Below, one piece after another: positions 24,974 to 35,415 of a DNA stretch of 64,000 nucleotides. The notes under the pieces were generated by a model that saw only the letters and a program-made list of their open reading frames with translations, was not told where the DNA came from and did no database searches. The position numbers were made by a program, and so were the translations under genes. The stretch is from Aedoeadaptatus coxii (GTDB lineage Bacteria > Bacillota > Clostridia > Tissierellales > Peptoniphilaceae). The stretch spans positions 1 through 64,000 of the forward strand of contig NZ_KQ960182.1 in assembly GCF_001553115.1 (NCBI RefSeq). Direction: 5' to 3'. Each line of letters begins with the position of its first letter. Position 1 is the stretch's first letter.

Positions 24974-27900
24974 ATGCACTTAATTGAAATGGAATTATAC
25001 GGCTTTAAATCCTTTGCCAAGCGCACACGGATTCAATTTTCCGAGGACATTACCGCCATTGTGGGGCCTAATGGAAGCGGCAAGAGCAATATTGTCGATG
25101 CTATTATGTGGGCTCTCGGTGAATCCAGTGTTAAGCAACTGCGCGGAAATAAGATGGAAGACGTTATTTTTAGCGGGACCGATCGGCAACAAGGGGTTAA
25201 TTATGCAGAGGTCGTCCTCGTATTCGACAATAAGGACGGCTTTTTTGATTTGCCTTACGAAGAACTTTCCATCTCCAGAAAATACTTCCGTTCTGGAGAA
25301 AGCCAGTATGCCATTAATAAGAAAAGAGTGCGTCAAAAAGATATTCGGGAGATTTTCCTCGATACCGGCATCGGAAAGAACGGCTATTCTTTTATTGGTC
25401 AGGGTCAAATTGATGAAATACTTTCGACCCGCCCCCAAGATCGTCGCCATGCCTTTGAAGAGGCGGCGGGCGTATCCAAATACAAGCTGAGAAAAGAAGA
25501 GACGGTGCGGAATTTAACGAAGACTTCGGATCATATCGATCGGATCGACGACATTTACTCCGAATTGTTAAGCCGACGCGAGGATATGGAAGAGCGAAGG
25601 GAAAAAGCGCTCGCCATCGACGCCTTGGAAAAAGATCACCATCTCTATACTTATGCATTGGCCCTTCGAGAATCGACTTCATCCGATGAGAAGCGGCGAA
25701 ACATTACGGAGTCTTGCCGCAAGGTTGAAGAAGAACGAGATAAAGAGCGTTGCCTTTTTAATGCGAAAGAAGATGAACGAAAAGCTCTGGAAGAAAGTTT
25801 AGAAACGTTCACGGGACGGGAATCGGAACTTCACGACGGCCTTTTAGCGCTTGTGCAAAAAAAGGAACAGCTTGCAGGGCTTTTGCAGTTAAAAAATGAA
25901 CAACAAGAAACCTTAAATCATCGACTTGCGGATGAAAAAGGAAAGACGGAACAGCTTAATGAAGAGGCGGAGAATCTTAAAAGTGAGCTGGAAAAAACGG
26001 AGATTCTGTTAGAAGAAGCTCAAACAAAGCAAAATGAAAAGCAAGTCGAAATCGATGAGATTGCCAATTCTTTGGAAAAGCTGAGAGAAAAAGTAGCGCT
26101 ACGAGATGAAGGGGAGAGAAGCAGGCAGGCGGAGGAAGATCGGCTAAAGAATCTCCGTCACGACGCTGAATCTCGCAAACAGGCTTTGGATTATTTGCTC
26201 GAAGAACGCCATGAACGCTTAGATCGTTTAAAGGATCGAAAAACGCAACTCGATGGCGAATACAAAGCCTTAAAGGAATCTTTAGCGGGCTATAAGACAA
26301 AAGAAACGACTTTAAAAGAAAAGTTGAAATCGCTTGGGGAGGAAATCGGCAAGGAACAGGATCGCCAAAACCACTTAAAAGAATCCATTGCCACGTTGGA
26401 TAATGAAACCATGCCCCTTAAATTGAAAATAGAATCTTTGGCAAGAGAGCATGATTACCTCGTCAAATTAAAAGATAATCACGAGGGCTTTCAATATGCG
26501 GTAAAACAATTCCTGAAATCCTATGGCGGCGAACATTTCGCTTCATCGGTTATCGGGCCGGTGGCAGATTCTTTTAGGATCGATCATGAATACACCTTGG
26601 CCGTTTCGACGGCACTGGGCTTTAGCGGTCAAAACATCATTTTAAAGGACGATCGTTACATTGGCGATATTCTAGGATATTTAAAGCGCAAAAAGATGGG
26701 CCGCATCACTTTTTTGCCCATTAATAATTTAAAGATCCGCACAATGGAAAGGGGCATTGAGCAGAAAAGTTCCATTAAATTTAAACTCGCATCGGATTGC
26801 ATTCAATGTGACGAGGATATTCGACCCGTCGCCCTTCATTTGCTCGGTCGTATTTTACTTGTAGAAAATGCGGAAGATGGGAAACAACTCGCGAGAGACC
26901 TGAACTATAAATACCGCATCGTCACAAAGGGAGGCGATGTGTTTCAGGCCGGCGGCGCCGTTACCGGCGGGCAGTCAAAAAACACCTCATTGGATTTATA
27001 TAATCGCGAGGCGGAAATCGACAAGAAAAGCCGCGATAAGGCAGCTGCGGAAAATGAACTTCGCAACATCTTAAATCGCAGAGCGGAGCTTCTCGGCGAT
27101 ATAGAAAACGGCGAGGAAAATCTTAAAAATAATGTTGCCGCTTTTAAAGAACAAGAACTGTCCAACCAAAAATTAGAAGAAACTTTGCGCAGGTTGGCTT
27201 CTTCTATTAACAACAGTGTGGATCAAATTGCATCCATTACGGGCGAAATCGAAAAAGAAGAGGAAGCTATTTCGAAAGATAGTGGGGAACGTGAAGAAAA
27301 GCGTTCGATCCTCCAATCCATCGACAGTGATTTAGCCTCTCTTCTCGACGGAACGGAATCTGATGACGATGTTCTTTCCAAAGAGTTGGAGAGCAAACGA
27401 GATTTGCTTTCAGAAGAAAAAGTTACCCATCAAAAACTTATTTCTGAAACTCGTGAAATCGAGATCAAACGAGATCAAGCACGGACACGCCTTGAGCATG
27501 TGCAAAGAGAAATGGAAATTGCGCACGGCAATATAGATGAAATAAACTTGGAGCTTAACCAGGTCCACTCGATCATTAATGAGCGTACACCGGAAACGGA
27601 TGCCCTTGAAGAAAATAGATTATCCCTTGAACAAGAGCTTAAAAATCTACAAGATGATTATGGCGAAGGTCGTAAAGGGCTAAGGGATTTAAGCGATGAA
27701 CTCAATGTGTTGAGGGAATCCATTTTCTCCAAAGAAAAAGAGTTGGTCAGCTTAAACAACCGTTTAGAAGATGCTGAAAAAGCGTATAATGAATCGACGC
27801 AACAACTGCAAACCATGGAAAAGCCTGAAGGTCTTGAGGAAATCGAAGGCGAATCCATTACGAGTTTACGGCAAAAATCTAAAAAACTTTCCGATAAAAT

Positions 27901-28543
27901 TGCTGCGATCGGCCCGGTAGACGGAGATGCCCTGGAGCAATATGAGGCGTGGAATGAGCGTGTTACTTTCTTATCCGATCAACGGGAGGATCTTTTACTT
28001 TCGAAAGAGAAGTTGGAGAAAATGATTCGCCAATTGGATAGGGAAATGCGTAAACAGTTAGATGAGGCCGTCGTGCTGATTAACGGTTACTTTAACGATA
28101 TCTTTAAGCAGCTCTTCCAGGGCGGGGAAGCCTCTCTCGCTTGGGAAGAAGGAGATATTTTGGAAGCGGGCATTTTAATCAGTGCACGTCCGCCGGGAAA
28201 GAAGCTTCAATCATTAAGCTTACTTTCCGGTGGCGAGCGCTCTATGACGGCCGTAGCCCTTTTATTCGCTCTTTTAAAAATGCGTCAGTCCCCGTTCTGT
28301 ATTGTCGATGAAATCGACGCTGCGCTGGACGACGCCAATATTAGACGTTATTCACATTACGTTAAACATATCGACGATATGCAATTTATTATGATTACCC
28401 ACCGTAAGCAAACCATGGAAATGGCCAATCAACTCTATGGCGTTACCATGGAAGAAAAAGGAATCTCCAGAATTTTATTCTTGGAATTAGAGGAGGTCGA
28501 AGCACATGTTGGAGTGGCTGAAAAAGAAATTCAATCCAAATGA
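24974..28543 (+). CDS. smc: Chromosome segregation protein SMC
   Basis: 1189 residues. Walker [15 protein letters not shown] is near residue 32, then the ATPase start, a long coiled coil (about 170-500), the hinge (500-680, with [10 protein letters not shown]), the return coil and the carboxyl head with signature [13 protein letters not shown] and Walker [17 protein letters not shown] with ScpAB condenses and separates the chromosome. The gene follows the radical SAM gene after 4 bases and overlaps ftsY by 38 bases. Confidence 0.98.
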   Translation: MHLIEMELYGFKSFAKRTRIQFSEDITAIVGPNGSGKSNIVDAIMWALGESSVKQLRGNKMEDVIFSGTDRQQGVNYAEVVLVFDNKDGFFDLPYEELSISRKYFRSGESQYAINKKRVRQKDIREIFLDTGIGKNGYSFIGQGQIDEILSTRPQDRRHAFEEAAGVSKYKLRKEETVRNLTKTSDHIDRIDDIYSELLSRREDMEERREKALAIDALEKDHHLYTYALALRESTSSDEKRRNITESCRKVEEERDKERCLFNAKEDERKALEESLETFTGRESELHDGLLALVQKKEQLAGLLQLKNEQQETLNHRLADEKGKTEQLNEEAENLKSELEKTEILLEEAQTKQNEKQVEIDEIANSLEKLREKVALRDEGERSRQAEEDRLKNLRHDAESRKQALDYLLEERHERLDRLKDRKTQLDGEYKALKESLAGYKTKETTLKEKLKSLGEEIGKEQDRQNHLKESIATLDNETMPLKLKIESLAREHDYLVKLKDNHEGFQYAVKQFLKSYGGEHFASSVIGPVADSFRIDHEYTLAVSTALGFSGQNIILKDDRYIGDILGYLKRKKMGRITFLPINNLKIRTMERGIEQKSSIKFKLASDCIQCDEDIRPVALHLLGRILLVENAEDGKQLARDLNYKYRIVTKGGDVFQAGGAVTGGQSKNTSLDLYNREAEIDKKSRDKAAAENELRNILNRRAELLGDIENGEENLKNNVAAFKEQELSNQKLEETLRRLASSINNSVDQIASITGEIEKEEEAISKDSGEREEKRSILQSIDSDLASLLDGTESDDDVLSKELESKRDLLSEEKVTHQKLISETREIEIKRDQARTRLEHVQREMEIAHGNIDEINLELNQVHSIINERTPETDALEENRLSLEQELKNLQDDYGEGRKGLRDLSDELNVLRESIFSKEKELVSLNNRLEDAEKAYNESTQQLQTMEKPEGLEEIEGESITSLRQKSKKLSDKIAAIGPVDGDALEQYEAWNERVTFLSDQREDLLLSKEKLEKMIRQLDREMRKQLDEAVVLINGYFNDIFKQLFQGGEASLAWEEGDILEAGILISARPPGKKLQSLSLLSGGERSMTAVALLFALLKMRQSPFCIVDEIDAALDDANIRRYSHYVKHIDDMQFIMITHRKQTMEMANQLYGVTMEEKGISRILFLELEEVEAHVGVAEKEIQSK

Positions 28544-29975
28544 GGAAACAGAAGATAAAGAAGAGTCTTTAACCGAGGAACTTGAAAATACCGAAGAAAC
28601 TGAAGAGCTGGAATCTGTTGAAGAAGACTTTCAGGTAGAATTCATAGAAGATAAGGAACTGACGGATGAAGAAATTGAAGGCGGCGAAAAGACTTTACCT
28701 GACAATGAGGCTGTGACGGAAGCTCCGAAAGATGAAGTTGTCACGGAAAAATATTCATTCGACCGTAGAGAACCAACTGATGAGCCAAAGGAAGGTCAGC
28801 CCATTCAAGAAACGGAAGTAGTTTCGGAAAAATCCCATCTACAAGAAGATGACGATGCAACGGATGAAGACCAAACTGTTTTCGAAGAAATTGAAGAAGT
28901 AGAAAATATCGAAGATGACGATGTAGATGAAATCGATGATGTAGAGGTTGAAGAAAGCTTCGACGAGCCGGATTTTACTGAAACGGATGAAATCGAACCT
29001 GAGGAAGCGTCACAAGATGAAGTTGAAGAAGACGAAGACGAAGTAGAAGAAGAAAAGATCGGTTGGTTTGGTCGTTTAAAAGCCGGGCTTTCCAAAACCC
29101 GCGACGATATGAACTACAAGATCAACGATATCTTGGGTAATTACGTAAAAATCGACGAGGACATGATCGAAGACCTTGAAGATCTTTTAATTTCATCGGA
29201 TATCGGCATGGAAACGACCATGACCCTTATCGATAATTTGCGCGACAGTATTCGCGAAAAGCAAATTCAAGATCCGAAGGAAGTTAAACCTGTTCTTGCT
29301 GAAGAAATCCGCAAGATTTTAGAAAAAAACGGAGATGTGAGTCGTTTAAACCTTGAACCTTCACCCGCTGTCATTTTAATCGTCGGTGTGAATGGTGTGG
29401 GAAAAACGACGACCATCGGAAAACTCGCTCACAAATTAAAAAGCGAAGGGAAATCCGTATTAATCGCCGCAGCCGATACTTTCCGAGCTGCCGCCATCGA
29501 ACAAGTGGAAACTTGGGGTGAACGTTCAGGTGTAACGGTGATCAGCCATAAAGAAGGGGCAGATCCTGCCGCCGTCGTTTTTGATGCTATTCAGGCACAA
29601 AAAGCGAGAAATATCGACGTTTTGATTTGCGATACGGCAGGGCGTCTTCACAATAAGAAAAATCTTATGAACGAGCTGGAAAAGATTCATCGTATCATCG
29701 AAAAAGAATCTCCCAATGCTCAAAAAGAATCCCTTTTGGTACTCGATGCCACCACAGGTCAAAATGCAATTTTACAGGCCAAATCCTTTGACGAAGTTAC
29801 GCATTTAACGGGAATCGTCTTGACAAAACTTGACGGCACGGCGAAAGGCGGCGTAGTATTACCATTAATTCAAGAGCTGGATATACCGATTAAACTCATA
29901 GGCGTTGGCGAAGGGATGAATGATTTACAGGAATTTTCCGGAGAAGAATTCGCAGATGCACTCGTCAATGGGTAA
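28506..29975 (+). CDS. ftsY: Signal recognition particle receptor FtsY
   Basis: 489 residues, long for a Firmicute (about 330). The first 185 residues are a very acidic, glutamate/aspartate-rich region, then the four-helix N domain (about 190-265) and the G domain with [24 protein letters not shown] and [10 protein letters not shown]. FtsY docks SRP-ribosome complexes at the membrane. The acidic amino region resembles the A domain of E. coli FtsY in charge but not in sequence. The start at 28506 lies inside the smc end, 10 bases after GGAGG. Confidence 0.97.
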   Translation: MLEWLKKKFNPNEETEDKEESLTEELENTEETEELESVEEDFQVEFIEDKELTDEEIEGGEKTLPDNEAVTEAPKDEVVTEKYSFDRREPTDEPKEGQPIQETEVVSEKSHLQEDDDATDEDQTVFEEIEEVENIEDDDVDEIDDVEVEESFDEPDFTETDEIEPEEASQDEVEEDEDEVEEEKIGWFGRLKAGLSKTRDDMNYKINDILGNYVKIDEDMIEDLEDLLISSDIGMETTMTLIDNLRDSIREKQIQDPKEVKPVLAEEIRKILEKNGDVSRLNLEPSPAVILIVGVNGVGKTTTIGKLAHKLKSEGKSVLIAAADTFRAAAIEQVETWGERSGVTVISHKEGADPAAVVFDAIQAQKARNIDVLICDTAGRLHNKKNLMNELEKIHRIIEKESPNAQKESLLVLDATTGQNAILQAKSFDEVTHLTGIVLTKLDGTAKGGVVLPLIQELDIPIKLIGVGEGMNDLQEFSGEEFADALVNG

Positions 29976-30040
29976 TAGAATGTATTTCTAATCAACTAAA
30001 TCATTTCTGAGAAGTGAAACAATAGGAAGATGAAGAAGAG

Positions 30041-31210
30041 GTGCATATTCTGATTACAAGACCTGCATGGCTTGAAGTCGATCTCGATCAAGTAAAACAC
30101 AATATCGAGGAAATTAAGAGCCATTTAAAAGAAAATACGGACATTATTTCCATTGTAAAGGCCGATGCGTACTCATTCGGCGCCGTGGAAATTGCAAAGG
30201 TTATGGTTGAAAGCGGCGTAAATCATTTCGCCGTAGCCTCGGGCAATGAGGGAATATCCTTGCGAAAATCTTTGCCATCCGTTGAAATACTGGTTTTAGG
30301 TTTTACTCCCCAAGAAGCGGCCGGCAGCATGATCGAAAACAAAATTGATATGGCGCTTTATCGATTGGATGTGGCGAAGGAGTTAAATGACCTGGCGGCG
30401 CGCATGGGGATAAAGGCCGGCGTTCATATTGCAGTCGATACGGGAATGAATCGTATCGGTTTTAGACCCTGTGGAGAAAGCGTAGATGCTGTAGAAGCTA
30501 TCAGTAAAATGGATCATATCGAAATTAAGGGTATGTTTACGCACTTTGCCAAGGCCGACACCGACCCTGAATTTACAAAAAAACAATTCCAACGCTACGA
30601 TTGGTTTGTTAAGGAGCTTGCCAAGCGAAATATACGGCTAAAACGTCATGTGTCGAACTCTCATGCTATTATGAATTTCAGAGAATTCGATCTTGAGTAC
30701 GTACGCCCCGGTATTATCCAATATGGCACGGCGGAAGGCGATCCTGCGGGTAAGGATTACGATATTCGTTTTATTGCCCAATTAAAAGCCGACATTGCTC
30801 ACGTTAAAATCATCGGTCCGGGAGAAGGAATCAGTTACGGACAGATTTACACGACCGATCGCGAAACAAAAGTCGCCACACTCCCCATCGGTTATGCCGA
30901 CGGAATGGAGAGATCCATGTCTGAGAAATTCGATGTCTTAGTTGGCGGGAAGCGTTGCCCGCAAATCGGCAGAATTTGCATGGATCAAATGATGGTAGAT
31001 GTGACAGGCGTAGACTGTGAAGTCGGCGATGAAGTGGTCATCCTCGGTCGCCAAGGGGATGAAGAGATTACGGTAGAGGAGCTTGCAAAAGCGAATAATG
31101 AAATCCCCACATCCTTCTGCACACATTTTAAGAAACGACTACCTAAAGTTTATTTAAAAGACGGCAAGCGCTATAAGACGGTAGATGAAATTTTAGGAAT
31201 TGATTATTGA
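30041..31210 (+). CDS. alr: Alanine racemase
   Basis: 389 residues from GTG. The pyridoxal-phosphate lysine is in IVKADAYSFGAVEIAK near residue 40 (the usual G-H of the motif is S-F here). The catalytic tyrosine of the second site is in GEGISYGQIY near residue 269. The C-terminal beta domain is intact (GRICMDQMMVDVT). It interconverts L- and D-alanine for peptidoglycan. The GTG start lacks a strong ribosome binding site, so the exact start is uncertain by a few residues. Confidence 0.95.
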   Translation: MHILITRPAWLEVDLDQVKHNIEEIKSHLKENTDIISIVKADAYSFGAVEIAKVMVESGVNHFAVASGNEGISLRKSLPSVEILVLGFTPQEAAGSMIENKIDMALYRLDVAKELNDLAARMGIKAGVHIAVDTGMNRIGFRPCGESVDAVEAISKMDHIEIKGMFTHFAKADTDPEFTKKQFQRYDWFVKELAKRNIRLKRHVSNSHAIMNFREFDLEYVRPGIIQYGTAEGDPAGKDYDIRFIAQLKADIAHVKIIGPGEGISYGQIYTTDRETKVATLPIGYADGMERSMSEKFDVLVGGKRCPQIGRICMDQMMVDVTGVDCEVGDEVVILGRQGDEEITVEELAKANNEIPTSFCTHFKKRLPKVYLKDGKRYKTVDEILGIDY

Positions 31211-31235
31211 CATTAAACCGCAGAGATAGTATAAT
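31207..31235 (+). promoter_or_regulatory. Consensus promoter of the ylxM-ffh operon
   Basis: TTGACA (31207-31212) and TATAAT (31230-31235) with the ideal 17-base spacing. The -35 overlaps the alr stop codon. Transcription would begin at about 31242, inside the hairpin described next. Confidence 0.85.
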
Positions 31236-31237
31236 TC

Positions 31238-31271
31238 ACAGGGTCAAGGATTTAACCTGACCCTGTTTTTT
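31238..31271 (+). terminator. Hairpin with T-run between alr and ylxM
   Basis: CAGGGTCA (31239-31246) and TGACCCTG (31258-31265) pair perfectly and are followed by six T. It terminates alr transcripts. Transcripts from the overlapping consensus promoter would start within the left arm, so the hairpin would be incomplete in them. Confidence 0.85.
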
Positions 31272-31283
31272 ATGGGAGTGATC

Positions 31284-31643
31284 ATGGATAAGACAATACA
31301 CATCAATGTTTTGCTGGATTTATACGATCAATTATTGAGCGAAAAGCAAAAACAAGTGATGGATCTCTATTATCGGGAAGATTATTCTTTAAATGAAATT
31401 TCCGATATCGTCAACACTTCAAAGCAGGCTGTTTCCGAAAATATTAAACGAGGGGAAGCGGCACTGACTGCCTTTGAAGAGTCGTTAAGATTAGCTGAAA
31501 AAAATCATAAATGGGAAGAAGATGCCAAGTACATTCAAAGAGAATTGGATGAACTAAAAGCTTTTTCCGACGATCCGGCTTTTCTTAAGCTTATTCACTC
31601 GATAAAATCTCGTATAGATAAGGAGGGATACTATGATATTTGA
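31284..31643 (+). CDS. ylxM: YlxM family helix-turn-helix protein
   Basis: 119 residues from the ATG at 31284, 5 bases after GGGAG; an ATG at 31272 is too close to the terminator T-run. The sigma-70 region-4-like helix-turn-helix reads LNEISDIVNTSKQAVSENI. YlxM accompanies ffh in Firmicutes and is proposed to modulate the signal recognition particle. It overlaps ffh by 11 bases, as expected. Confidence 0.93.
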   Translation: MDKTIHINVLLDLYDQLLSEKQKQVMDLYYREDYSLNEISDIVNTSKQAVSENIKRGEAALTAFEESLRLAEKNHKWEEDAKYIQRELDELKAFSDDPAFLKLIHSIKSRIDKEGYYDI

Positions 31644-32970
31644 ATCCCTTGCCGACAAATTGCAAGGCACTATCGGAAAATTGCGCGGAAAAGGAAAAGT
31701 TACCGAGCAAGATGTCGATGAGGCCATGCGTGAGGTTAAACTGGCACTTTTAGAAGCCGACGTCAACTTTAGAGTGGTAAAAAACTTCGTGAAGCGAGTG
31801 AAGGAACGTTCCCTCGGTTCCGATGTCATGGAGAGTTTAACGCCGGGGCAACAAGTTATTAAAATCGTAATGGAAGAGTTATCCTCTCTTATGGGTGACG
31901 ATGCCAAAAAAATCGATTTTTCTAAAAACCCGACGGTTATTCTTATGGCGGGCCTTCAGGGGGCCGGTAAAACCACGACCACGACAAAGCTTGCCCGTCT
32001 TTTAAAGAAACAAAATAAAAGACCTTTGCTTGTTGCCTGTGACGTCTATCGACCGGCGGCCATCAAGCAGCTGGAAGTATTGGCTTCACAAATCGATGTT
32101 CCCGTTTATTCGGAAGGAACCGATGCCGATCCTATAGAAATCGCGTCGAATAGTTTACGCCATGCCAAGGCGAAAGGTAACGACGTGGTTATAATCGATA
32201 CGGCAGGCCGCCTTCACGTGGACGAAGCCTTAATGGATGAAATTAAAGGCATTAAGGAAGCTACTAACCCTACGGAAATTCTCCTGGTATTAGATGCAAT
32301 GACCGGTCAAGATGCCGTTCAAGTAGCACAGTCATTCCACGATGCAGTTTCCATAACGGGCGTCGTTTTAACGAAGCTCGACGGTGACGCCCGGGGCGGT
32401 GCGGCACTATCCATTCGTTCGGTTACGGATGTTCCGATTAAATTTATCGCATTAGGGGAAAAACTCGATGCCCTCGAGGTGTTCCACCCCGATCGCATGG
32501 CGAAGCGCATTCTTGGAATGGGAGACGTCGTCGGTTTAATCGAAAAAGCGGAAGAATTCGTAGATGAAAAAAAGGCGAAAGAATTAGAAGAAAAAATTCG
32601 ATCGCAAACTTTTACATTTGACGATTTCCTGGATCAAATGCAACAAATGCGAAAGCTCGGTCCCTTGGAAGATCTTCTCGGCATGTTGCCGGGTATGAAC
32701 AACAAGGCCTTGAAGAATATGAAAATCGACGAAAAAGAATTTGCCCGCGTCGAGGCGATTATTCAATCGATGACGAAAAAGGAAAGAACACATCCTGAAA
32801 TCATCGACAGTTCGCGCAGAAAGCGCATTGCACAGGGCTCAGGCACCGATGTTAGGCAGGTTAACGGGCTTCTGAAACAGTTTAAAGATCTTAAGAAGAT
32901 GATGAAGAAACTGGGAGCCATGAGTGGCGGAAAAGGCAAACGAAAAATGAAGATGCCTTTTCCCTTTTAA
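31633..32970 (+). CDS. ffh: Signal recognition particle protein Ffh
   Basis: 445 residues with N domain (1-90), GTPase domain ([15 protein letters not shown] near 107; [20 protein letters not shown]) and methionine-rich M domain (about 300-445; MLPGMN, then [18 protein letters not shown], the SRP RNA-binding region). It binds signal sequences at the ribosome and meets FtsY, encoded 2 kb upstream. Confidence 0.98.
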   Translation: MIFESLADKLQGTIGKLRGKGKVTEQDVDEAMREVKLALLEADVNFRVVKNFVKRVKERSLGSDVMESLTPGQQVIKIVMEELSSLMGDDAKKIDFSKNPTVILMAGLQGAGKTTTTTKLARLLKKQNKRPLLVACDVYRPAAIKQLEVLASQIDVPVYSEGTDADPIEIASNSLRHAKAKGNDVVIIDTAGRLHVDEALMDEIKGIKEATNPTEILLVLDAMTGQDAVQVAQSFHDAVSITGVVLTKLDGDARGGAALSIRSVTDVPIKFIALGEKLDALEVFHPDRMAKRILGMGDVVGLIEKAEEFVDEKKAKELEEKIRSQTFTFDDFLDQMQQMRKLGPLEDLLGMLPGMNNKALKNMKIDEKEFARVEAIIQSMTKKERTHPEIIDSSRRKRIAQGSGTDVRQVNGLLKQFKDLKKMMKKLGAMSGGKGKRKMKMPFPF

Positions 32971-32993
32971 ACAGAAATTTTTGGGAGGATAGA

Positions 32994-33521
32994 ATGGCAG
33001 TAAAAATCAGATTAAAAAGAATGGGTTCTAAGAAAAGTCCTTTTTACAGAATTGTAGTGGCAGAATCCAGAAAACCTAGAGATGGTCGTTTCATCGAAGA
33101 GATTGGTTACTACAATCCCTTAACGGAACCGAAGATCTTAAAAGTTGATGCAGACAAAGCTAACAACTGGATTAAAAACGGCGCAAAACCGACGACCACC
33201 GTCGATCGTCTTTTCAAAGAAAATGCAGTGTACGAAGCTACCGGCAATTATGACAATACCGACGTTCAAAAAGCTAAACGCGATGAAGTAAGAGCACAAG
33301 AAGCTAAAGCACGCGCTGAACGCGAAGCTGAATTAGATCGTCTCGACGAAGAAGCTAAAGAACGTAAGGCAAAAGAAGCCGAAGAAGCTAAAGCTCAAGC
33401 TGAAGCGGAAGCAGCAAAAGCCGAAGAAGAAGCTGCTGAAGAAGCAACAGAAGAGGAAGCAGAAGAAGCTGTAGAATCCGAAGAAGTTGAAGAAGCCGCA
33501 GAAGCTACTGAAGAAGCGTAA
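32994..33521 (+). CDS. rpsP: Ribosomal protein bS16 with long Ala/Glu-rich tail
   Basis: 175 residues, about twice the usual length. Residues 1-85 are a complete bS16 ([33 protein letters not shown]). From about residue 95 a tail of alanine, glutamate and lysine follows, first mixed charge then almost purely acidic, likely a long helix. Tails on bS16 occur in some Firmicutes and Actinobacteria but this is extensive. No frame break or fusion partner is visible. It lies 23 bases after ffh behind GGGAGGA. Confidence 0.97.
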   Translation: MAVKIRLKRMGSKKSPFYRIVVAESRKPRDGRFIEEIGYYNPLTEPKILKVDADKANNWIKNGAKPTTTVDRLFKENAVYEATGNYDNTDVQKAKRDEVRAQEAKARAEREAELDRLDEEAKERKAKEAEEAKAQAEAEAAKAEEEAAEEATEEEAEEAVESEEVEEAAEATEEA

Positions 33522-33548
33522 GTTTCAACCACTTGAGGAGGTGAGACT

Positions 33549-33788
33549 GTGGAGGAATTAGTTTGCTACATCGTCTCGAAACTCGTTGATAATCCCGACG
33601 CTGTCGAAGTTATTGAAACGAGAGAAGAAGATCGGGTCCATATTCAAGTGTATATTGCACCTGAAGACATGGGGAAAGTGATCGGTCGGCAAGGAAAAAT
33701 TGCCCGCTCGATCCGAAGCATTATTAAAGCCGTAGGCACAAAGGAGCAAGTGATGGTATCGGTGGATTTCGATGAACGAGAAAGATAA
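33549..33788 (+). CDS. khpA: KH-domain RNA-binding protein KhpA
   Basis: 79 residues from a GTG behind GAGGAGGTGA. The KH core GKVIGRQGKIARSIRSIIKA carries the G-x-x-G loop (GRQG). KhpA pairs with KhpB (Jag) and influences cell-wall and division genes at the RNA level. Its place between rpsP and rimM is the standard one; it overlaps rimM by 17 bases. Confidence 0.95.
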   Translation: MEELVCYIVSKLVDNPDAVEVIETREEDRVHIQVYIAPEDMGKVIGRQGKIARSIRSIIKAVGTKEQVMVSVDFDERER

Positions 33789-34272
33789 AGTTCTCGTCGG
33801 CGAAATAACATCGGCTCACGGTATCCGAGGAATGGTAAAAGTTTACCCGTCGACGGACACCCCCGAGCGCTTAGCGGAAATTCAAAGAATTTACTTGGGT
33901 GATGATACATCGCTCAGAGAAATTGAATCGTCTTCGGTTCAAAAATCCATGGTGCTTTTGAAAATCGAAGGCATCGACGACAGAAATGCATCGGAGCGTC
34001 TTCGCGGCGTGAAACTTTACATTCCCCTTGAAGATCGAAAACCGCTGGAAGAAGGACAATTCTTCATAGATGATTTAATTGATCTTCCCGTTTATACTGT
34101 GGAAGGGGATTCCATCGGTAACGTTTCCGACATTTTAACGCAGCACGTTAACGATATTCTCGTCATTCGGGATGAGGGAAAAGAACATTTAATTCCCTTT
34201 GTCGGCGCTTTTATAAAAAGCGTAGAAGAAGATCGCATTATCGTCGATCCCATTGAGGGGATGCTGTCATGA
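33772..34272 (+). CDS. rimM: Ribosome maturation factor RimM
   Basis: 166 residues with the amino RimM barrel (VGEITSAHGIRGMVKVYP) and the PRC-barrel end (FIDDLIDLPVYT; HLIPFVGAFIKSV). It helps 16S rRNA processing and 30S head assembly by binding uS19. It overlaps khpA at the start and trmD by 4 bases (ATGA) at the end. Confidence 0.96.
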   Translation: MNEKDKVLVGEITSAHGIRGMVKVYPSTDTPERLAEIQRIYLGDDTSLREIESSSVQKSMVLLKIEGIDDRNASERLRGVKLYIPLEDRKPLEEGQFFIDDLIDLPVYTVEGDSIGNVSDILTQHVNDILVIRDEGKEHLIPFVGAFIKSVEEDRIIVDPIEGMLS

Positions 34273-35018
34273 GGTTTACCGTACTGTCGCTTTTTCCGGA
34301 ATTCGTAGAATCCATGGCGGACTATTCGGTCATCGGCAGAGGTATTCAGTCGGGGCTCATTTCTCTGGAATGTGTCAATATTCGCGACTATACCCTAGAC
34401 AAGCACAATAATGTTGACGACTACGGGTACGGCGGAGGACCGGGAATGGTTATACAGCCACAACCGGTAGTAGATGCGATTTTGAAAAATCGGGGTTGGG
34501 AAGGACACGTCGTCCACCTCTCTCCCAGAGGAAAGGTTTTGACCCAGGAAAAGGTGGAAGAGCTTTCCGAGAAGAAGCACATCGTCCTCGTCAACGGCCA
34601 TTATGAAGGCATCGATCAACGGGTATTGGATCATTACATCGATGAGGAAATATCCATTGGCGACTATGTGCTTTCCGGCGGAGAGTTAGGTTCTATGATT
34701 TTAATCGATGCTGTAAGCCGTTTAGTGCCGGGAGTCCTGAGCAATCAAGATTCCGCAATCGAAGAATCACACTCAAGTGGACTTTTAGAGCACGGTCACT
34801 ATACAAGACCTTATAACTTTAGAGGTTACCGAGTGCCCGATATTCTATTAAGTGGAAACCATAAAAAAATTGAAGACTATCGACGAAAAGAGTCTCTCAA
34901 AGTGACTTACTTACGTCGCCCCGATCTTTTGGGATCGGCCGAACTCTCTTCATCCGATATAGATTATTTGAGAGCATTAAAAAAACAGATTAAGGAGGAG
35001 AAGAATGGACATCATTAA
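34269..35018 (+). CDS. trmD: tRNA (guanine-N1-)-methyltransferase TrmD
   Basis: 249 residues with the knotted SPOUT fold signature: [16 protein letters not shown], the knot region [13 protein letters not shown] and [19 protein letters not shown]. It methylates G37 of tRNAs reading CNN codons to prevent frameshifting. It overlaps rimM by 4 and rplS by 14 bases. Confidence 0.97.
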   Translation: MRFTVLSLFPEFVESMADYSVIGRGIQSGLISLECVNIRDYTLDKHNNVDDYGYGGGPGMVIQPQPVVDAILKNRGWEGHVVHLSPRGKVLTQEKVEELSEKKHIVLVNGHYEGIDQRVLDHYIDEEISIGDYVLSGGELGSMILIDAVSRLVPGVLSNQDSAIEESHSSGLLEHGHYTRPYNFRGYRVPDILLSGNHKKIEDYRRKESLKVTYLRRPDLLGSAELSSSDIDYLRALKKQIKEEKNGHH

Positions 35019-35349
35019 ATCCATTGAGCAAGAACAATTAAAAGACAATGTACCCGAATTTAGAGTAGGGGATACGGTTGTCGTAAACTACCGCATTATC
35101 GAAGGTTCCAGAGAGCGTGTTCAAGCGTTCGAAGGTACGGTTATTAAACGTCAAGGCGGCGGCATCAACGAAACATTCACCGTTAGAAGATTATCCTATG
35201 GCGTAGGCGTGGAAAGAACTTTCCCTGTACATTCTCCGAGAATCGCGGAAATCAAAGTTACGAAACGCGGTAAAGTACGTCGCGCAAAACTTTACTATTT
35301 ACGTTCTCGTCAAGGTAAGGCAGCAAAGGTTAAAGAAAAGAAGTTTTAA
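35005..35349 (+). CDS. rplS: Ribosomal protein bL19
   Basis: 114 residues, standard length, with the conserved [24 protein letters not shown] and [21 protein letters not shown]. Located at the 30S-50S interface. Last gene of the ylxM to rplS operon; a terminator follows 4 bases later. Confidence 0.98.
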   Translation: MDIIKSIEQEQLKDNVPEFRVGDTVVVNYRIIEGSRERVQAFEGTVIKRQGGGINETFTVRRLSYGVGVERTFPVHSPRIAEIKVTKRGKVRRAKLYYLRSRQGKAAKVKEKKF

Positions 35350-35352
35350 TGT

Positions 35353-35386
35353 AAATAGGCATTGCGAACGCGATGCCTATTCTTTG
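35353..35386 (+). terminator. Terminator of the ffh-rplS operon
   Basis: AATAGGCAT (35354-35362) and ATGCCTATT (35373-35381) pair perfectly around a GC-rich loop; the T-run after it is short and interrupted (CTTTG). Confidence 0.75.
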
Positions 35387-35415
35387 TACATTGAACTTGG
35401 AAAGTAGCAGGTGCC

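Noticed and set aside
24995-25450. 151-residue antisense frame inside smc
   Set aside because: It mirrors the conserved ATPase head of SMC; antisense openness follows from the codon pattern.
28805-29095. Serine-rich antisense frame opposite ftsY
   Set aside because: The serine runs are the complement of the Glu/Asp codons of the acidic FtsY region.
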